Shown piece after piece: positions 20,760 to 29,999 of a DNA stretch of 64,000 nt. Source of the DNA: Pseudomonadota bacterium. GTDB lineage: Bacteria; Pseudomonadota; Gammaproteobacteria; Burkholderiales; Burkholderiaceae_C. The stretch spans positions 46,042 through 110,041 of the forward strand of contig JAJZEC010000006.1 in NCBI GenBank assembly GCA_021805825.1. Reading direction: 5' to 3'. Within the stretch, counting starts at the first letter, position 1. Each line of letters opens with the position of its first letter. Both the position numbers and the translations under genes were made by a program. The notes beneath the pieces are model-generated. The model did not search any database. It was given only the letters and a program-made list of their open reading frames with translations, and was not told the DNA's origin.

Positions 20760-20824
20760 ACCCACCCCCCGTGGGGGTTGGCAAAACTTGGGGCGGCCCT
20801 GCGTCTTCACAAGAGCATCCTGCC

Positions 20825-21586
20825 ATGCCCCATTCCCCCGTGATGCGCGCGCTGCTGCTGGCCGCCGGACGCGGCGAGCGCATGCGTCCGCTCAGCGACC
20901 ACCTGCCCAAGCCCCTGCTGGAGCTGGCGGGCAAGCCGCTGATCGTGTGGCAGATCGAGGCCCTGGCGCGCGCCGGAATCGCCGATCTGGTGATCAACCT
21001 GGGCTGGCAGGGCCAGCGCATCGCCGATGCGCTGGGCGACGGCGCGCGCTGGGGGGTGCGCCTGGCCTATTCGCGCGAGCCCGAGCAGGCCTGGGAGACG
21101 GGCGGCGCGGTGGCCACCGCACTGCCCCTGCTGGGCGGTGCGCAGGCGCCGCCCTTCGCCGTGCTCAGCGCCGACATCCACACCGACTTCGATTATTCCC
21201 GCCTGTTCGCGGCGCAGGCGCGCATCGCCGCCGATGCACGGGCCACCAGCGCGCATTTCGTGCTGGTCGATAACCCCCCGCACCATCCGCAGGGCGACAT
21301 GGCGCTGGGCGCCGACGGCCGCGTGCAGCGGCATGGACGCTTGCTGAACTACGGCAACATCGCGGTCTTCGACGCCGCGCTGTTCGCCGACCGCCCGGCA
21401 CGCCAGCCTTGGAAGCTGTTTCCCTGGCTGTACGCGCAAGTCGAGGCCGGGCGGGTCAGCGGCGAGCACTGGCGCGGGCGCTGGTTCAACATCGGAACCC
21501 CACAGCAGTTGGCCGAGGTCGATGCCCTGCTGCGCGCCTCCAGGGCCGGCGCGGGCGCCGTGCGGATCCCGCCGCCGCGGGGGTAA
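20825..21586 (+). CDS. murU: N-acetylmuramate alpha-1-phosphate uridylyltransferase
   Basis: Makes UDP-MurNAc from MurNAc-1-phosphate and UTP, the step after AmgK. Nucleotidyltransferase signature MRALLLAAGRGERMRPLS and substrate-site LPKPLLELAGKPLI are at the N-terminus; the metal-binding LSADIHTDFDYSRL and the WFNIGTPQQLAEVDALL end are typical of this branch. 253 aa. ATG at 20825; an internal ATG at 20843 (MRALLLAAG) is also possible. Confidence 0.93.
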   Translation: MPHSPVMRALLLAAGRGERMRPLSDHLPKPLLELAGKPLIVWQIEALARAGIADLVINLGWQGQRIADALGDGARWGVRLAYSREPEQAWETGGAVATALPLLGGAQAPPFAVLSADIHTDFDYSRLFAAQARIAADARATSAHFVLVDNPPHHPQGDMALGADGRVQRHGRLLNYGNIAVFDAALFADRPARQPWKLFPWLYAQVEAGRVSGEHWRGRWFNIGTPQQLAEVDALLRASRAGAGAVRIPPPRG

Positions 21587-21641
21587 GCTGTACCTTTGCG
21601 CAGCCCTGTGGGCCGCGCGCGCCCGCCGATCGCCCGCATCC

Positions 21642-23075
21642 ATGAACACTGCCACCGCGCCCTCCGCCGCCCTGCTGCCCGAAGTTCCGGCCGCCCAGCA
21701 GTTGCAGCGCTGCGCCCAGCGACGCGCCGAACTGGCGCGGCGCATCGCCGACGCCGGAGGCGGCGTGGCGCTGCTGCCCACCGCACCCGAGCGCATGCGC
21801 AACCGCGATGCCGAGTTTCCCTATCGGCACGACAGCTACTTCTACTACCTCAGCGCCTTCGGGGAGCCGTACAGCCTGCTGGCGCTGGTCGTCGAGCGCG
21901 ACGGCAGCCACCACAGCACCCTGTTCTGCCGCGCGCGCGACCCCGAGCGCGAAACCTGGGACGGCCTGCGCTTCGGGCCCGACGCGGCGCGCGAGATCTT
22001 CGGTTTCGATGCCGCGGCGCCGATCGACGAGCTGGACGCGCTGCTGCCGGCACTGCTGCGCGACCGCGCCGCGGTGTGGTGGCCCTTCGGCGTGCACGAA
22101 GGCCTGGAGTCGCGGGTGCAGTCCTGGTTGCAGTCGGTGCGCGCGCAGGCGCGCTCCGGGCACCGCGCGCCCGCCGCGCAGTACGACCTGTGCGCGCTAC
22201 TGGACGACATGCGCCTGTTCAAGGACGACCACGAACTGCAGCTGATGCGTCGCGCGGCGGCCATTTCCTGCGATGCGCATCGGCGCGTGATGCGCGCAGC
22301 CGGCGCGCAGGCTGGCCCCGACCTGCGCGAGTACCACCTGGAGGCCGAGCTGCTGCATGCCTTCCGCGCAGGCGGCGCGCAGGCGCCGGCCTACGGCAGC
22401 ATCGTCGCCGCCGGCGCCAACGCCTGCATCCTGCATTACCGCGCCGGCAACGCCGCGCTGCAGCGCGGCAGCCTGTGTCTGGTCGACGCGGGCTGCGAGT
22501 TCGACGGCTATGCCAGCGACATCACGCGCACCTTTCCCGTCGGCGGACGCTTCAGCGGGGCGCAACGCGAGCTCTACGAGATCGTGCTGCAGGCCCAGCA
22601 GGAGGCCATCGCCGCCACAAGGCCTGGCGCGCGCTTCCACGAACCCCACGAGGCCGCGCTGCGTGTGCTGGCGCAGGGCCTGCTCGACTGCGGCCTGTTG
22701 TCGCGCGACGCCGTCGCCGACGTCGACGGCGTGCTGGAAAGCGGTGCCTACCGGCGCTTCTACATGCACCGCACCAGCCATTGGCTGGGCATGGACGTAC
22801 ACGATTGCGGCGACTACGCCGAGCCGGGCGAAGCTGCGCGCAGGCTGCCCGATGCAAGCCTGCAGCCGGCTTCGCGCATCCTGCGCGCCGGCATGGTGCT
22901 GACCATCGAGCCCGGGCTGTACGTGCGTGCGGCGCCGGATCTGCCAGCGCGCTTCCACGACCTGGGCATCCGCATCGAGGACGATGTCGTGGTGCAGGCG
23001 CGCGGCGACTGCGAGGTGCTCACCGCGGCGGCGCCGAAGACGGTGTCCGAGATCGAGCAGGTGATGCATGGCTGA
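21642..23075 (+). CDS. pepP: Xaa-Pro aminopeptidase (aminopeptidase P)
   Basis: Removes N-terminal residues preceding proline. The N-terminal AMP_N domain contains RNRDAEFPYRHDSYFYYLSA. The pita-bread catalytic domain shows the metal ligands in order: LVDAGCEFDGYASDITRTFP (Asp, Asp), HRTSHWLGMDVHDCGDY (His), TIEPGLY (Glu) and GIRIEDDVVV (Glu). 477 aa. ATG at 21642; 55 bp after murU. The 3' end overlaps ubiH by 8 bp; the pepP-ubiH pair is conserved in many proteobacteria. Confidence 0.97.
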   Translation: MNTATAPSAALLPEVPAAQQLQRCAQRRAELARRIADAGGGVALLPTAPERMRNRDAEFPYRHDSYFYYLSAFGEPYSLLALVVERDGSHHSTLFCRARDPERETWDGLRFGPDAAREIFGFDAAAPIDELDALLPALLRDRAAVWWPFGVHEGLESRVQSWLQSVRAQARSGHRAPAAQYDLCALLDDMRLFKDDHELQLMRRAAAISCDAHRRVMRAAGAQAGPDLREYHLEAELLHAFRAGGAQAPAYGSIVAAGANACILHYRAGNAALQRGSLCLVDAGCEFDGYASDITRTFPVGGRFSGAQRELYEIVLQAQQEAIAATRPGARFHEPHEAALRVLAQGLLDCGLLSRDAVADVDGVLESGAYRRFYMHRTSHWLGMDVHDCGDYAEPGEAARRLPDASLQPASRILRAGMVLTIEPGLYVRAAPDLPARFHDLGIRIEDDVVVQARGDCEVLTAAAPKTVSEIEQVMHG

Positions 23076-24273
23076 GGCTGCGCCCCGTCCGACCGATCCC
23101 GCCGGGGATCGCCCGCTGCGCGTGGCCATTGTCGGCGCCGGCCCGGTCGGGCTGAGCCTGGCGCTGCAGCTGCGCCAGCTGGGCATCGACGCCGAGCTGC
23201 AGGTGTTCGACGCCCAGCCCGATGCGCAGGCCGGGCGCGCCGACCCCAGGGTGCTGGCGCTGTCCGAGGGCAGCCGGCAGTTGCTGCAATCGCTGCAGGC
23301 GTGGCCACGCGACGCGGCCACGCCGATCCTGCGCATCCATGTCTCGCAGCAGGCCGCCGGACTGGCCTCGCTGCCCAGGGTGCTGCTGCAGGCCGAGGAG
23401 GCAGGCCTGCCTGCACTGGGCTACACAGTGCGCTACGGTGACCTGCTGCAGGCCCTGCAGTCCGCCGCGCAGGCCGCTGGCGTGCAGGTACGCCATGGCT
23501 GCACGGTACGGCTGCAGCCGCAGGCGCAGGGCGCCTGGCTGTGCGACGCGCAGGGCGAGGCCCTGCTGCCGCAGGCGGTGGATCTGGCGGTGCTGGCCGA
23601 GGGCGGCGCCTTCCACAACCAGACGCAGCGCGCGCTGCACCGCGACTATGCACAGACGGCGCTCATCGGCCAGTTGCGCTGCGAGCGGCCGCACCAGGGG
23701 CTGGCCGTCGAGCGTTTCACCGCGCAGGGGCCGATCGCCCTGCTGCCGCGCGGGGCCGACTATGCCCTGGTCTGGTGCGTTGCGCCGCGGCAGGCGCAGG
23801 ATCTGCTGCAAGACGATCCGGCCGCGCAGTTGCGGGCGCTGCAGCCGCAGCTGCCGGCGGTGTGTGGCAGGGCCCTGGAATTGCGCCTGGCGGGCAGCTA
23901 CCCGCTGGGGCTGAACGCCCGCCTGCGTACCCGCGAAGGCCGCGTGGTGCAGCTGGGCAATGCCGCGCAGACCCTGCACCCGGTGGCCGGCCAGGGGTTG
24001 AACCTGGGCCTGCGCGACAGCGCGGCGCTGGCGCGTGTCCTGCGCGGGGTCGGCGTGCAGGGTCTGGAGGGCGCGCTGCGCGCCTACGACCTGGCGCGCC
24101 TACCTGACCGTGCGGCGCTGCTGGGCCTGACCGACCTGCTGGCGCGGGGTTTCACCTGGAACCAGCCGGGGCTGCCCCTGCTGCGCGCCGGGGCGCTGGG
24201 CCTGCTGGCGGGAGCGTCGCCGCTGCGCCGCGCGTTGCAGCGGCGCATGGTGTTCGGCTGGAGGTTTTCCTAG
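23068..24273 (+). CDS. ubiH: FAD-dependent 2-octaprenyl-phenol-type hydroxylase (UbiH family)
   Basis: Flavin monooxygenase that hydroxylates the ubiquinone precursor ring. The FAD-binding GAGPVGLSLALQLRQLG is near residue 23, the DPRVLALSEGSRQLL region matches UbiH/COQ6, and the second flavin site is LGNAAQTLHPVAGQGLNLGL. 401 aa. The ATG lies in the pepP 3' end (8-bp overlap), giving the pepP-ubiH operon. Which ring position it attacks cannot be told from sequence; a second family member lies at 37788-38987. Confidence 0.92.
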   Translation: MAEAAPRPTDPAGDRPLRVAIVGAGPVGLSLALQLRQLGIDAELQVFDAQPDAQAGRADPRVLALSEGSRQLLQSLQAWPRDAATPILRIHVSQQAAGLASLPRVLLQAEEAGLPALGYTVRYGDLLQALQSAAQAAGVQVRHGCTVRLQPQAQGAWLCDAQGEALLPQAVDLAVLAEGGAFHNQTQRALHRDYAQTALIGQLRCERPHQGLAVERFTAQGPIALLPRGADYALVWCVAPRQAQDLLQDDPAAQLRALQPQLPAVCGRALELRLAGSYPLGLNARLRTREGRVVQLGNAAQTLHPVAGQGLNLGLRDSAALARVLRGVGVQGLEGALRAYDLARLPDRAALLGLTDLLARGFTWNQPGLPLLRAGALGLLAGASPLRRALQRRMVFGWRFS

Positions 24274-24286
24274 CCGGGACAGGACA

Positions 24287-24895
24287 CTAGGCCGGCGGCT
24301 CGTGGACGCCGTCGGGGCCGGGCCAGCCGGTCCAGCGCGGCGCCAGATCATGCTCGAGGCCGAACTGGTCGAGCACCCGCCCCAACCCGTGGTCGACCAT
24401 CTCCTCGATGCTGCGTGGCCGCAGGTACAGCGCCGGCAGCGGCGGCATGACCACTCCGCCCATTTCGGTGACCAGGGTCATGTTGCGCAGGTGGGCCAGG
24501 TTCAGCGGGGTCTCGCGAGCGAGCAGAACCAGTCGCCGACGCTCCTTCAGGCAGACGTCCGCGGCGCGCGCGAGCAGGTTGTCCGACAGGCCGAGGGCGA
24601 TCGACGCCAGGGTCTTCATCGAGCAGGGGGCCACGACCATGCCGATGCCGGGAAAGGAGCCGCTGGCGATGCTCGCCGCGACATCCCCGATCGCATGCAC
24701 CTCGTCGGCCAGTTCCTCGACCTGCCGGCGGTGCAGGCCGGTTTCGGCGCGCAGGCTCAACCAGCCGGCGGCGCTGACCACCAGGTGCGTATGGATGCCG
24801 CCGAGGCGGCGCAGCTGCTGCAGCAGCCGCACCCCGTAGACCGCGCCGGTGGCGCCGGTGATGCCGACGACCAGCCGGCGAGGCGGGGAGTCCAC
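24287..24895 (-). CDS. ubiX: Flavin prenyltransferase UbiX
   Basis: Makes the prenylated FMN cofactor used by the UbiD decarboxylase in ubiquinone synthesis. The core begins RRLVVGITGATGAVYGVRLL and includes ASIASGSFPGIGMVVAPCSMKTLASIA (split: SGSFPGIGMVVAPCSM), the diagnostic active-site region, and later MGGVVMPPLPALY. About 202 aa from a GTG at 24895, 23 bp after the grxD stop; longer frames upstream run into grxD. Final gene of the hemA-to-ubiX cluster, convergent with ubiH. Confidence 0.93.
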   Translation of the reverse strand: MDSPPRRLVVGITGATGAVYGVRLLQQLRRLGGIHTHLVVSAAGWLSLRAETGLHRRQVEELADEVHAIGDVAASIASGSFPGIGMVVAPCSMKTLASIALGLSDNLLARAADVCLKERRRLVLLARETPLNLAHLRNMTLVTEMGGVVMPPLPALYLRPRSIEEMVDHGLGRVLDQFGLEHDLAPRWTGWPGPDGVHEPPA

Positions 24896-24918
24896 GGCTG
24901 CGCGCGCCAGGCCCGGGC

Positions 24919-25236
24919 TCAGGACTGCCCGGCCAGCAGCCCCTTGAGCTCGCCGCTCTGGTACATCTCGGTCATGATGTCCGATCCGCCGACGAACTCG
25001 CCCCGCACGTACAGCTGGGGAATGGTCGGCCAGTTCGCGTAGTCCTTCACCGCCTGGCGGACGGCGTCGTCCTCCAGCACGTTGACGGTGGCGTAGGTGT
25101 CGATCCCGCAGGCCTTGAGGATCTGCACCGCGCGGCCGGAGAAGCCGCACTGCGGGAACTGGGGGGTGCCTTTCATGAACAGCACCACGTCATGGGATTT
25201 GACCAGCTGGTCGATGCGCTGGAGGGCGTCGGACAT
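24919..25236 (-). CDS. grxD: Monothiol glutaredoxin
   Basis: Iron-sulfur cluster carrier of the Grx4 type. The CGFS active site is at Cys30 (FPQCGFSGRAVQIL), with WPTIPQLYVRGEFVGGSDIM as the glutathione-binding region. 105 aa. ATG at 25236. TACAAT (25276-25281) lies about 40 bp upstream of the start, so grxD can be transcribed on its own within the prmC-grxD-ubiX series. Confidence 0.96.
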   Translation of the reverse strand: MSDALQRIDQLVKSHDVVLFMKGTPQFPQCGFSGRAVQILKACGIDTYATVNVLEDDAVRQAVKDYANWPTIPQLYVRGEFVGGSDIMTEMYQSGELKGLLAGQS

Positions 25237-25275
25237 TGCAGCCTCGCGAAGGGAATCGGTAGGAACGATGGAGAG

Positions 25276-25281
25276 ATTGTA
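25276..25281 (-). promoter_or_regulatory. Candidate -10 box of grxD
   Basis: TACAAT on the minus strand, 39 nt before the grxD ATG in the 76-bp gap after prmC. Suggests an internal promoter for grxD-ubiX. Confidence 0.4.
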
Positions 25282-25312
25282 GGAAAGCTGTGCGGCTTGC
25301 GCCGCGGAGGGT

Positions 25313-26185
25313 TCAAGGCGCGGCGCGCGCGGCGCCGACGCGCGGGATCCCGGCCAGGTCGCGCAGGCTGTGCACCTGGCGCAGGCCGGCATCGCGCAGC
25401 AGCGCGCGCACCGCCGCGGCCTGGTTCCAGCCATGCTCGAGGGCCAGCCAGCCGCCGGCGCGCAGCCGGGGCACGGCCTGCACCAGCAGGGCGCGGATTT
25501 CCGCCAGACCGTCGGCGCTGCGACGGGCGCCGACCAGCGCCAGCGCGGGCTCGAAGCGCAAGGCCGCCAGGTGGGGGTCGTCGGCGGCCACGTAGGGCGG
25601 GTTGCTCAGCAGCAGGTCGAAGGGGCCGGCCTGCTCCGGCAGCGCCTGCATCCAGTCCCCGAGGTGCCATTGCAGCGGGCCGCCCGGGCGCGCCGCCGGC
25701 AGCAGGCGCGCGGCATTGTCCTGCGCCAGGCGCAGTGCCTCGGCGCTGCGGTCGCTGGCGTGCACCCGCGCATGGGCGCGCTGCGCGGCCACGGCGATCG
25801 CGACCGCGCCGCTTCCGGTACCCAGGTCGAGCACTTCGGCGGGCTGCCGCGGCCGCAGGTGCTGCAAGGCGAACTCCACCAGCAGTTCGGTTTCGGGGCG
25901 CGGTACCAGCACCTGCGGGCCGACCTGCAGACGCAGGCCGTAGAACTCCTTCCATCCCAGCACATAGGCCAGGGGCTCGCCGGCGCGCACCCGCTGCGCG
26001 GCCTGGCGCAGCCGGGCAGCGCAGGAGTCGGGCAGCGGGGCCTCGGGGTGGGCGAGCAGCGCGGCGTGCGAAATCCCGGCACAGGCGCGCAGCAGCGCCA
26101 GCGCGTCGGCGCGCTGCAGGCCGCATGCGCGCACCCATTCGCCGACAAGGGGTGGCGACGCGGCTGGCGCAGGCTCTTCCGTCAT
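25313..26185 (-). CDS. prmC: Release factor glutamine methyltransferase
   Basis: Methylates the Gln of the GGQ motif of release factors. SAM-binding [16 protein letters not shown], the catalytic NPPY ([16 protein letters not shown]) and the upstream [13 protein letters not shown] are intact. N-terminal helical substrate-recognition domain present. 290 aa. The ATG at 26185 shares ATGA with the prfA stop, so enzyme and substrate are translationally coupled. Confidence 0.97.
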   Translation of the reverse strand: MTEEPAPAASPPLVGEWVRACGLQRADALALLRACAGISHAALLAHPEAPLPDSCAARLRQAAQRVRAGEPLAYVLGWKEFYGLRLQVGPQVLVPRPETELLVEFALQHLRPRQPAEVLDLGTGSGAVAIAVAAQRAHARVHASDRSAEALRLAQDNAARLLPAARPGGPLQWHLGDWMQALPEQAGPFDLLLSNPPYVAADDPHLAALRFEPALALVGARRSADGLAEIRALLVQAVPRLRAGGWLALEHGWNQAAAVRALLRDAGLRQVHSLRDLAGIPRVGAARAAP

Positions 26186-27249
26186 GCGAGCGCGGCCAGC
26201 TGCTCGGCCTGGTGCTCGGCGTGCAGGGCATCGAGCAGTTCATCGAGATCCCCGCCGAGGATGGCGTCGACCTTGTAGAGCGTCAGGTTGATGCGGTGGT
26301 CGGTCACCCTGCCCTGCGGCAGGTTGTAGGTGCGGATGCGGTCGGAGCGGTCGCCGCTGCCGACCAGCGAACGCCGCTGTGCCGCCTCGCGTTCCTGTGC
26401 CTGCTGGCGCCGGCGCTGCTCCAGTCGCGCAGCCAGCACCTCCAGCGCGCGTGCCTTGTTGCGGTGCTGCGAGCGGTCGTCCTGGCACTCGACCACCAGC
26501 CCGCTCGGCAGGTGGGTGATGCGCACCGCCGAGTCGGTCTTGTTGATGTGCTGCCCTCCGGCCCCGGAGGCGCGGAAGGTGTCGATGCGCAGATCCGCGG
26601 GGTTGATCGCCACCGCGGCCTGCGCATCGGCCTCGGGCATCACGGCCACGGTGGCCGCGCTGGTGTGGATGCGCCCCTGCGACTCGGTGGCCGGAACGCG
26701 CTGCACGCGGTGACCACCCGATTCGAATTTGAGCCTGCCGTACACCCCGTCGCCGCTCAGGCGCAGCACGGCTTCGCGCACCCCGCCGAGATCGCTGGCG
26801 CTGTGCTGCAGCACCTCGGCTCTCCAGCCGCGGCGCTCGGCGTAGCGCAGGTACATGCGCAGCAGCTCGGCGGCGAACAGCGCCGACTCCTCGCCCCCGG
26901 TGCCGGCGCGCACTTCCAGGAAGGCCGCCTTGCGGTCGTCGGGATCCCGGGGCAGCAGGGCGCGCTGCACATCCTGCTCCAGCTGCTCGATGCCGGTGCT
27001 GGCCGCGGCGATTTCCTCCTCCGCCAGCACGCGCATGTCGGGGTCGGCGAGCAGCTCGCGCGCCTGCTCGCGCGCCTGCTCGGTGTCGCGCAGCCGCGCG
27101 TACAGCTGCACGACCGGCGCAAGTTCGGCGCGTTCGCTCCCCAGGGCGCGCAGGCGCTGCGCGTCCAGGGACTCGGCGGCGAGCAGGGCGTCGATCTCCT
27201 CCAGCCGGCGCGAGGCGGTCTCCAGTTTGTCGCGAAGGGAATCTTTCAT
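26182..27249 (-). CDS. prfA: Peptide chain release factor 1
   Basis: Terminates translation at UAA and UAG. The catalytic GGQ is in [20 protein letters not shown], and the codon-recognition PxT-type region is [18 protein letters not shown]. The frame continues upstream without a stop to 28431 only because of high GC; the ATG at 27249 ([20 protein letters not shown]) is the family start. 355 aa. It lies 65 bp after hemA, as in most beta- and gammaproteobacteria. Confidence 0.97.
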   Translation of the reverse strand: MKDSLRDKLETASRRLEEIDALLAAESLDAQRLRALGSERAELAPVVQLYARLRDTEQAREQARELLADPDMRVLAEEEIAAASTGIEQLEQDVQRALLPRDPDDRKAAFLEVRAGTGGEESALFAAELLRMYLRYAERRGWRAEVLQHSASDLGGVREAVLRLSGDGVYGRLKFESGGHRVQRVPATESQGRIHTSAATVAVMPEADAQAAVAINPADLRIDTFRASGAGGQHINKTDSAVRITHLPSGLVVECQDDRSQHRNKARALEVLAARLEQRRRQQAQEREAAQRRSLVGSGDRSDRIRTYNLPQGRVTDHRINLTLYKVDAILGGDLDELLDALHAEHQAEQLAALA

Positions 27250-27314
27250 GCCGGGGCAGCGGGTGTCGTCGCACCCGAGGGCGGCGCAGGGCCGATCGGG
27301 CCGCGCGCGGCCGC

Positions 27315-28616
27315 CTACTCGGAACCGCTGCCGCTGCCGCAGCCGCGGTGCGGGCGCAGGAACAGGCGCTGCACCGCGCGCGTGACCTGCTCGCGGTGCA
27401 GCGGGTCGGTGCGGTGCATCGCCGCGTAGGCATTGTGCAGGAACTTGTGCGACAGGTTGCGCGCCAGCAGTTCCATCACGGCCTCGGTCGACTCGCCGCG
27501 CGCCAGCAGGCGGCGCGCGCGCTCGAGCTCGGCATCCTGCCAGCTGCGGCTCTGCTCCTGCAACTGCAGGATCAGCGGCACCTGCTCGCGGTCGCCCATC
27601 CACTGCAGGAAGCCCTGCACCCGGTTCTCGATGATGGCCTCGGCCTGCTGCACCGCGGCCTGGCGCTTTTCGCCGTTGCTGCGCACCACTTCGGTGAGGT
27701 CGTCGATGGAGTACACGTAGACGTCGGGCAGCTCGGCCACTTCGGCCTCGATGTCCCGCGGCACCGCCAGGTCGACCATCACCACCGGCTTGTGCCTGCG
27801 CTGCCGCACCATGCGCTCGGCCGCGCCCAGGCCGATGATCGGCAGGGTGCTCGCGGTGCAGCTGATGACGACGTCGAATTCGGCCAGGCGCTGCGGCACG
27901 TCGCCCAGGCGCAGCGCCTCGGCGCCGACTTCCTTGGCCAGGCGCGCACCGCGCTCCAGGGTGCGGTTGGCGATCGCCATGTGGCGCGGGTGGCGGGCGC
28001 CGAAATGGGTGGCCACCAGGCCGATCATCTCTCCGGCGCCGATCAGCAGCACGCGGCAGTCGGCCAGGTTCTCGAACACGGCCTCGGCCAGCTTGACGCT
28101 GGCCGCCGCCATGCTCACCGAATGGGCCCCGATCTCGGTCGTGCTGCGCACTTCCTTGGCTACCGAGAAGGTGCGCTGGAACATCTGCCCGAGCGTGCCG
28201 CCGAGGGTGCCCATGTCCGAGGCGGTGCGCACGGCCTCCTTCATCTGGCCGAGGATCTGCGGCTCCCCGAGTACCATCGAATCCAGGCCGCTGGCCACGC
28301 GGAAGGCGTGGCGCACCGTTCCCTCGTCGACCAGCCGGTAGCTGTGCTCCAGGAGCTGGCCGCGCCGCAGGTCGCGCGCCTCGGCCAGCCAGCGCACCAG
28401 CTCCTCGCGCGGGTCGGCAGGGGCGGCGCAATAGATTTCGGTGCGGTTGCAGGTCGACAGGATGGCCGTCTCGACCGTGTCCTGCGCGTGGCGCGCCATC
28501 AGCGCATCGCGCAGCGAACGCAGCGATTCCTTCAGCCCTTCGGCCGAAAAAGCCAGGCGCTCCCGCACGTCCAGCGGCGCGCTCTGATGGTTGACCCCGA
28601 CGGCAGCTAATAACAT
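27315..28616 (-). CDS. hemA: Glutamyl-tRNA reductase
   Basis: First enzyme of C5 tetrapyrrole synthesis, reducing Glu-tRNA to glutamate-1-semialdehyde. Active-site Cys lies in [11 protein letters not shown] (about residue 55). The [12 protein letters not shown] region, NADPH-binding [16 protein letters not shown] and the C-terminal dimerisation helices are present. 433 aa. ATG at 28616; a TAGAAT hexamer ends 9 nt upstream and no Shine-Dalgarno is seen. Confidence 0.97.
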   Translation of the reverse strand: MLLAAVGVNHQSAPLDVRERLAFSAEGLKESLRSLRDALMARHAQDTVETAILSTCNRTEIYCAAPADPREELVRWLAEARDLRRGQLLEHSYRLVDEGTVRHAFRVASGLDSMVLGEPQILGQMKEAVRTASDMGTLGGTLGQMFQRTFSVAKEVRSTTEIGAHSVSMAAASVKLAEAVFENLADCRVLLIGAGEMIGLVATHFGARHPRHMAIANRTLERGARLAKEVGAEALRLGDVPQRLAEFDVVISCTASTLPIIGLGAAERMVRQRRHKPVVMVDLAVPRDIEAEVAELPDVYVYSIDDLTEVVRSNGEKRQAAVQQAEAIIENRVQGFLQWMGDREQVPLILQLQEQSRSWQDAELERARRLLARGESTEAVMELLARNLSHKFLHNAYAAMHRTDPLHREQVTRAVQRLFLRPHRGCGSGSGSE

Positions 28617-28625
28617 AGGGTTTTC

Positions 28626-28631
28626 ATTCTA
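28626..28631 (-). promoter_or_regulatory. Candidate -10 box of hemA (very short leader)
   Basis: TAGAAT on the minus strand, 9 nt (GAAAACCCT) before the hemA ATG, predicting a leader of 0-3 nt. The local AT-rich patch supports a promoter; -35 not clear. Confidence 0.4.
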
Positions 28632-28735
28632 CGAAGCCGGCGCGCTTTTCGCGGCTGATCGAAATCAAAGCTGGTTGCGATGCGCACGCGAAATGTTGCC
28701 GAAGCGCCCCGCGGCCTGGCACGGGCGACGGGCAC

Positions 28736-29005
28736 ATGGTTGCGCTGATGGCGTTGCAGTGGCTGCTGGGCACCAGTGTGATGCCCTTGTTCGTCGGCGG
28801 GGGCACGGGGCTGGCGGCGCGCCGGGTGCTGGGCGCCGGCCGCGGCCCGCGCTGGAGGCCGCCGGCCTGGGCCGCCGCGGCGGCCTGGGCGCTGCACCTG
28901 CTGCTGGTCGTCTCGGGAGCGTTGCGCGAGGGCGCCATGCTCGACTACGGCGCGGTGCTGCTGGCTTCCACCGCGGGGGCCTGGCTGGCCTGCCGGCCGC
29001 GCTGA
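28736..29005 (+). CDS. Small hypothetical membrane protein
   Basis: An 89-residue frame between hemA (divergent) and rarD (convergent). It predicts three short hydrophobic helices (about residues 3-24, 44-60 and 68-85), e.g. LQWLLGTSVMPLFVGG and AWALHLLLVVSG, separated by basic loops, so an inner-membrane location is likely. No known family recognised and no strong Shine-Dalgarno before the ATG. The consistent hydrophobicity and the gene-sized gap argue for a real gene, but GC-rich chance ORFs can look similar. Confidence 0.45.
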   Translation: MVALMALQWLLGTSVMPLFVGGGTGLAARRVLGAGRGPRWRPPAWAAAAAWALHLLLVVSGALREGAMLDYGAVLLASTAGAWLACRPR

Positions 29006-29036
29006 GACACGGCGCCGCTGCCGCATCGCGGGGGCC

Positions 29037-29918
29037 TCAGCTCGCCGCGCGGCGCTGGCGCATGCGCAGCAGGCCTTCGAGCAGGAACAGCGCGATTCCC
29101 GACCAGACGAGGGAGAAGCCGACCGCCTTGGGCGCGCTGAACGGTTCGTGGTAGAGCAGCACCCCGAGCAGCAGCAGCAAGGTGGGCGTCAGGTACTGCA
29201 GCACCCCGAGCAGCGACAGGGGAATGCGTCGGGCACCGGCGGCGAACAGCAGCAGCGGCACCGCGGTCACCGGACCGCTGGCCATCAGCAGCAGCTTGAG
29301 GCTCCACGCACCCTGGGCGAAGGCGTTGTCGCCCGTGTGGCTGACCCAGGCCAGGTAGGCCAGCGCCAGCGGCAGCTGCAGCACGGTTTCCATGGCCAGG
29401 CCTTCGAGCGAGCCCAGGGGCGCGATCTTGCGCATCAGGCTGTAGCCGGCGAAGCTGGCGGCCAGCGCCAGCGCCGGCCAGGGCACATGCCCGACCCCGA
29501 GGGTCATCCAGGCCACGCCGACTGCGGCGATGCCCACGGCCACCCATTGCGCGCGCCGCAGGCGCTCGTGCAGCAGCACGGTTCCCAGCGCCACGTTGAC
29601 CAGAGGATTGATGTAGTAGCCCAGGCTGGCATCGACCACATGACCGTGGTTCACCGACCAGATGTAGGTCAACCAGTTGCAGGAGAGCAACAGGGCGCTG
29701 GCGGCAAAGCGCCCCAGCAGCGCCGGACGCTCGCGCAGCAGGCGCAGCCACGACCAGCGGCGCCGCAACAGCAGCAGCAGGAAGACCAGCGTGGCCGACC
29801 ACACCATGCGGTTGACCAGGATCTGGGTCGCCGGGATGCGATCGAGCAGCTTGAAATACAGAGGGAACAGGCCCCAGACGATGTAGGCCCCCAAGGCGTA
29901 GGCGACGCCTGGATTCAT
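29037..29918 (-). CDS. rarD: RarD-type EamA transporter
   Basis: A 293-residue inner-membrane protein with about ten hydrophobic helices in two EamA-like halves. The N-terminus GVAYALGAYIVWGLFPLYFKLL and the NWLTYIWSVNHGHVVDASLGYYINPL region (short form: WSVNHGHVVDASLGYYINPL) are the RarD signature. Substrate unknown; the family name comes from chloramphenicol-sensitivity studies. Start taken as ATG 29918 rather than GTG 29930. Confidence 0.92.
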   Translation of the reverse strand: MNPGVAYALGAYIVWGLFPLYFKLLDRIPATQILVNRMVWSATLVFLLLLLRRRWSWLRLLRERPALLGRFAASALLLSCNWLTYIWSVNHGHVVDASLGYYINPLVNVALGTVLLHERLRRAQWVAVGIAAVGVAWMTLGVGHVPWPALALAASFAGYSLMRKIAPLGSLEGLAMETVLQLPLALAYLAWVSHTGDNAFAQGAWSLKLLLMASGPVTAVPLLLFAAGARRIPLSLLGVLQYLTPTLLLLLGVLLYHEPFSAPKAVGFSLVWSGIALFLLEGLLRMRQRRAAS

Positions 29919-29999
29919 GGTGTGGCGCACGAGAAGCGTAACGCGCCATCGTACGCCGCATGGCGCGTCGCCGCAGCCGTGCCTCGGGGGCGCAAGGAC

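Noticed and set aside
27250..28431. In-frame upstream extension of prfA through hemA
   Set aside because: The ATG at 27249 begins the normal RF1 N-terminus; the extension is out of frame relative to hemA and is not protein-like.
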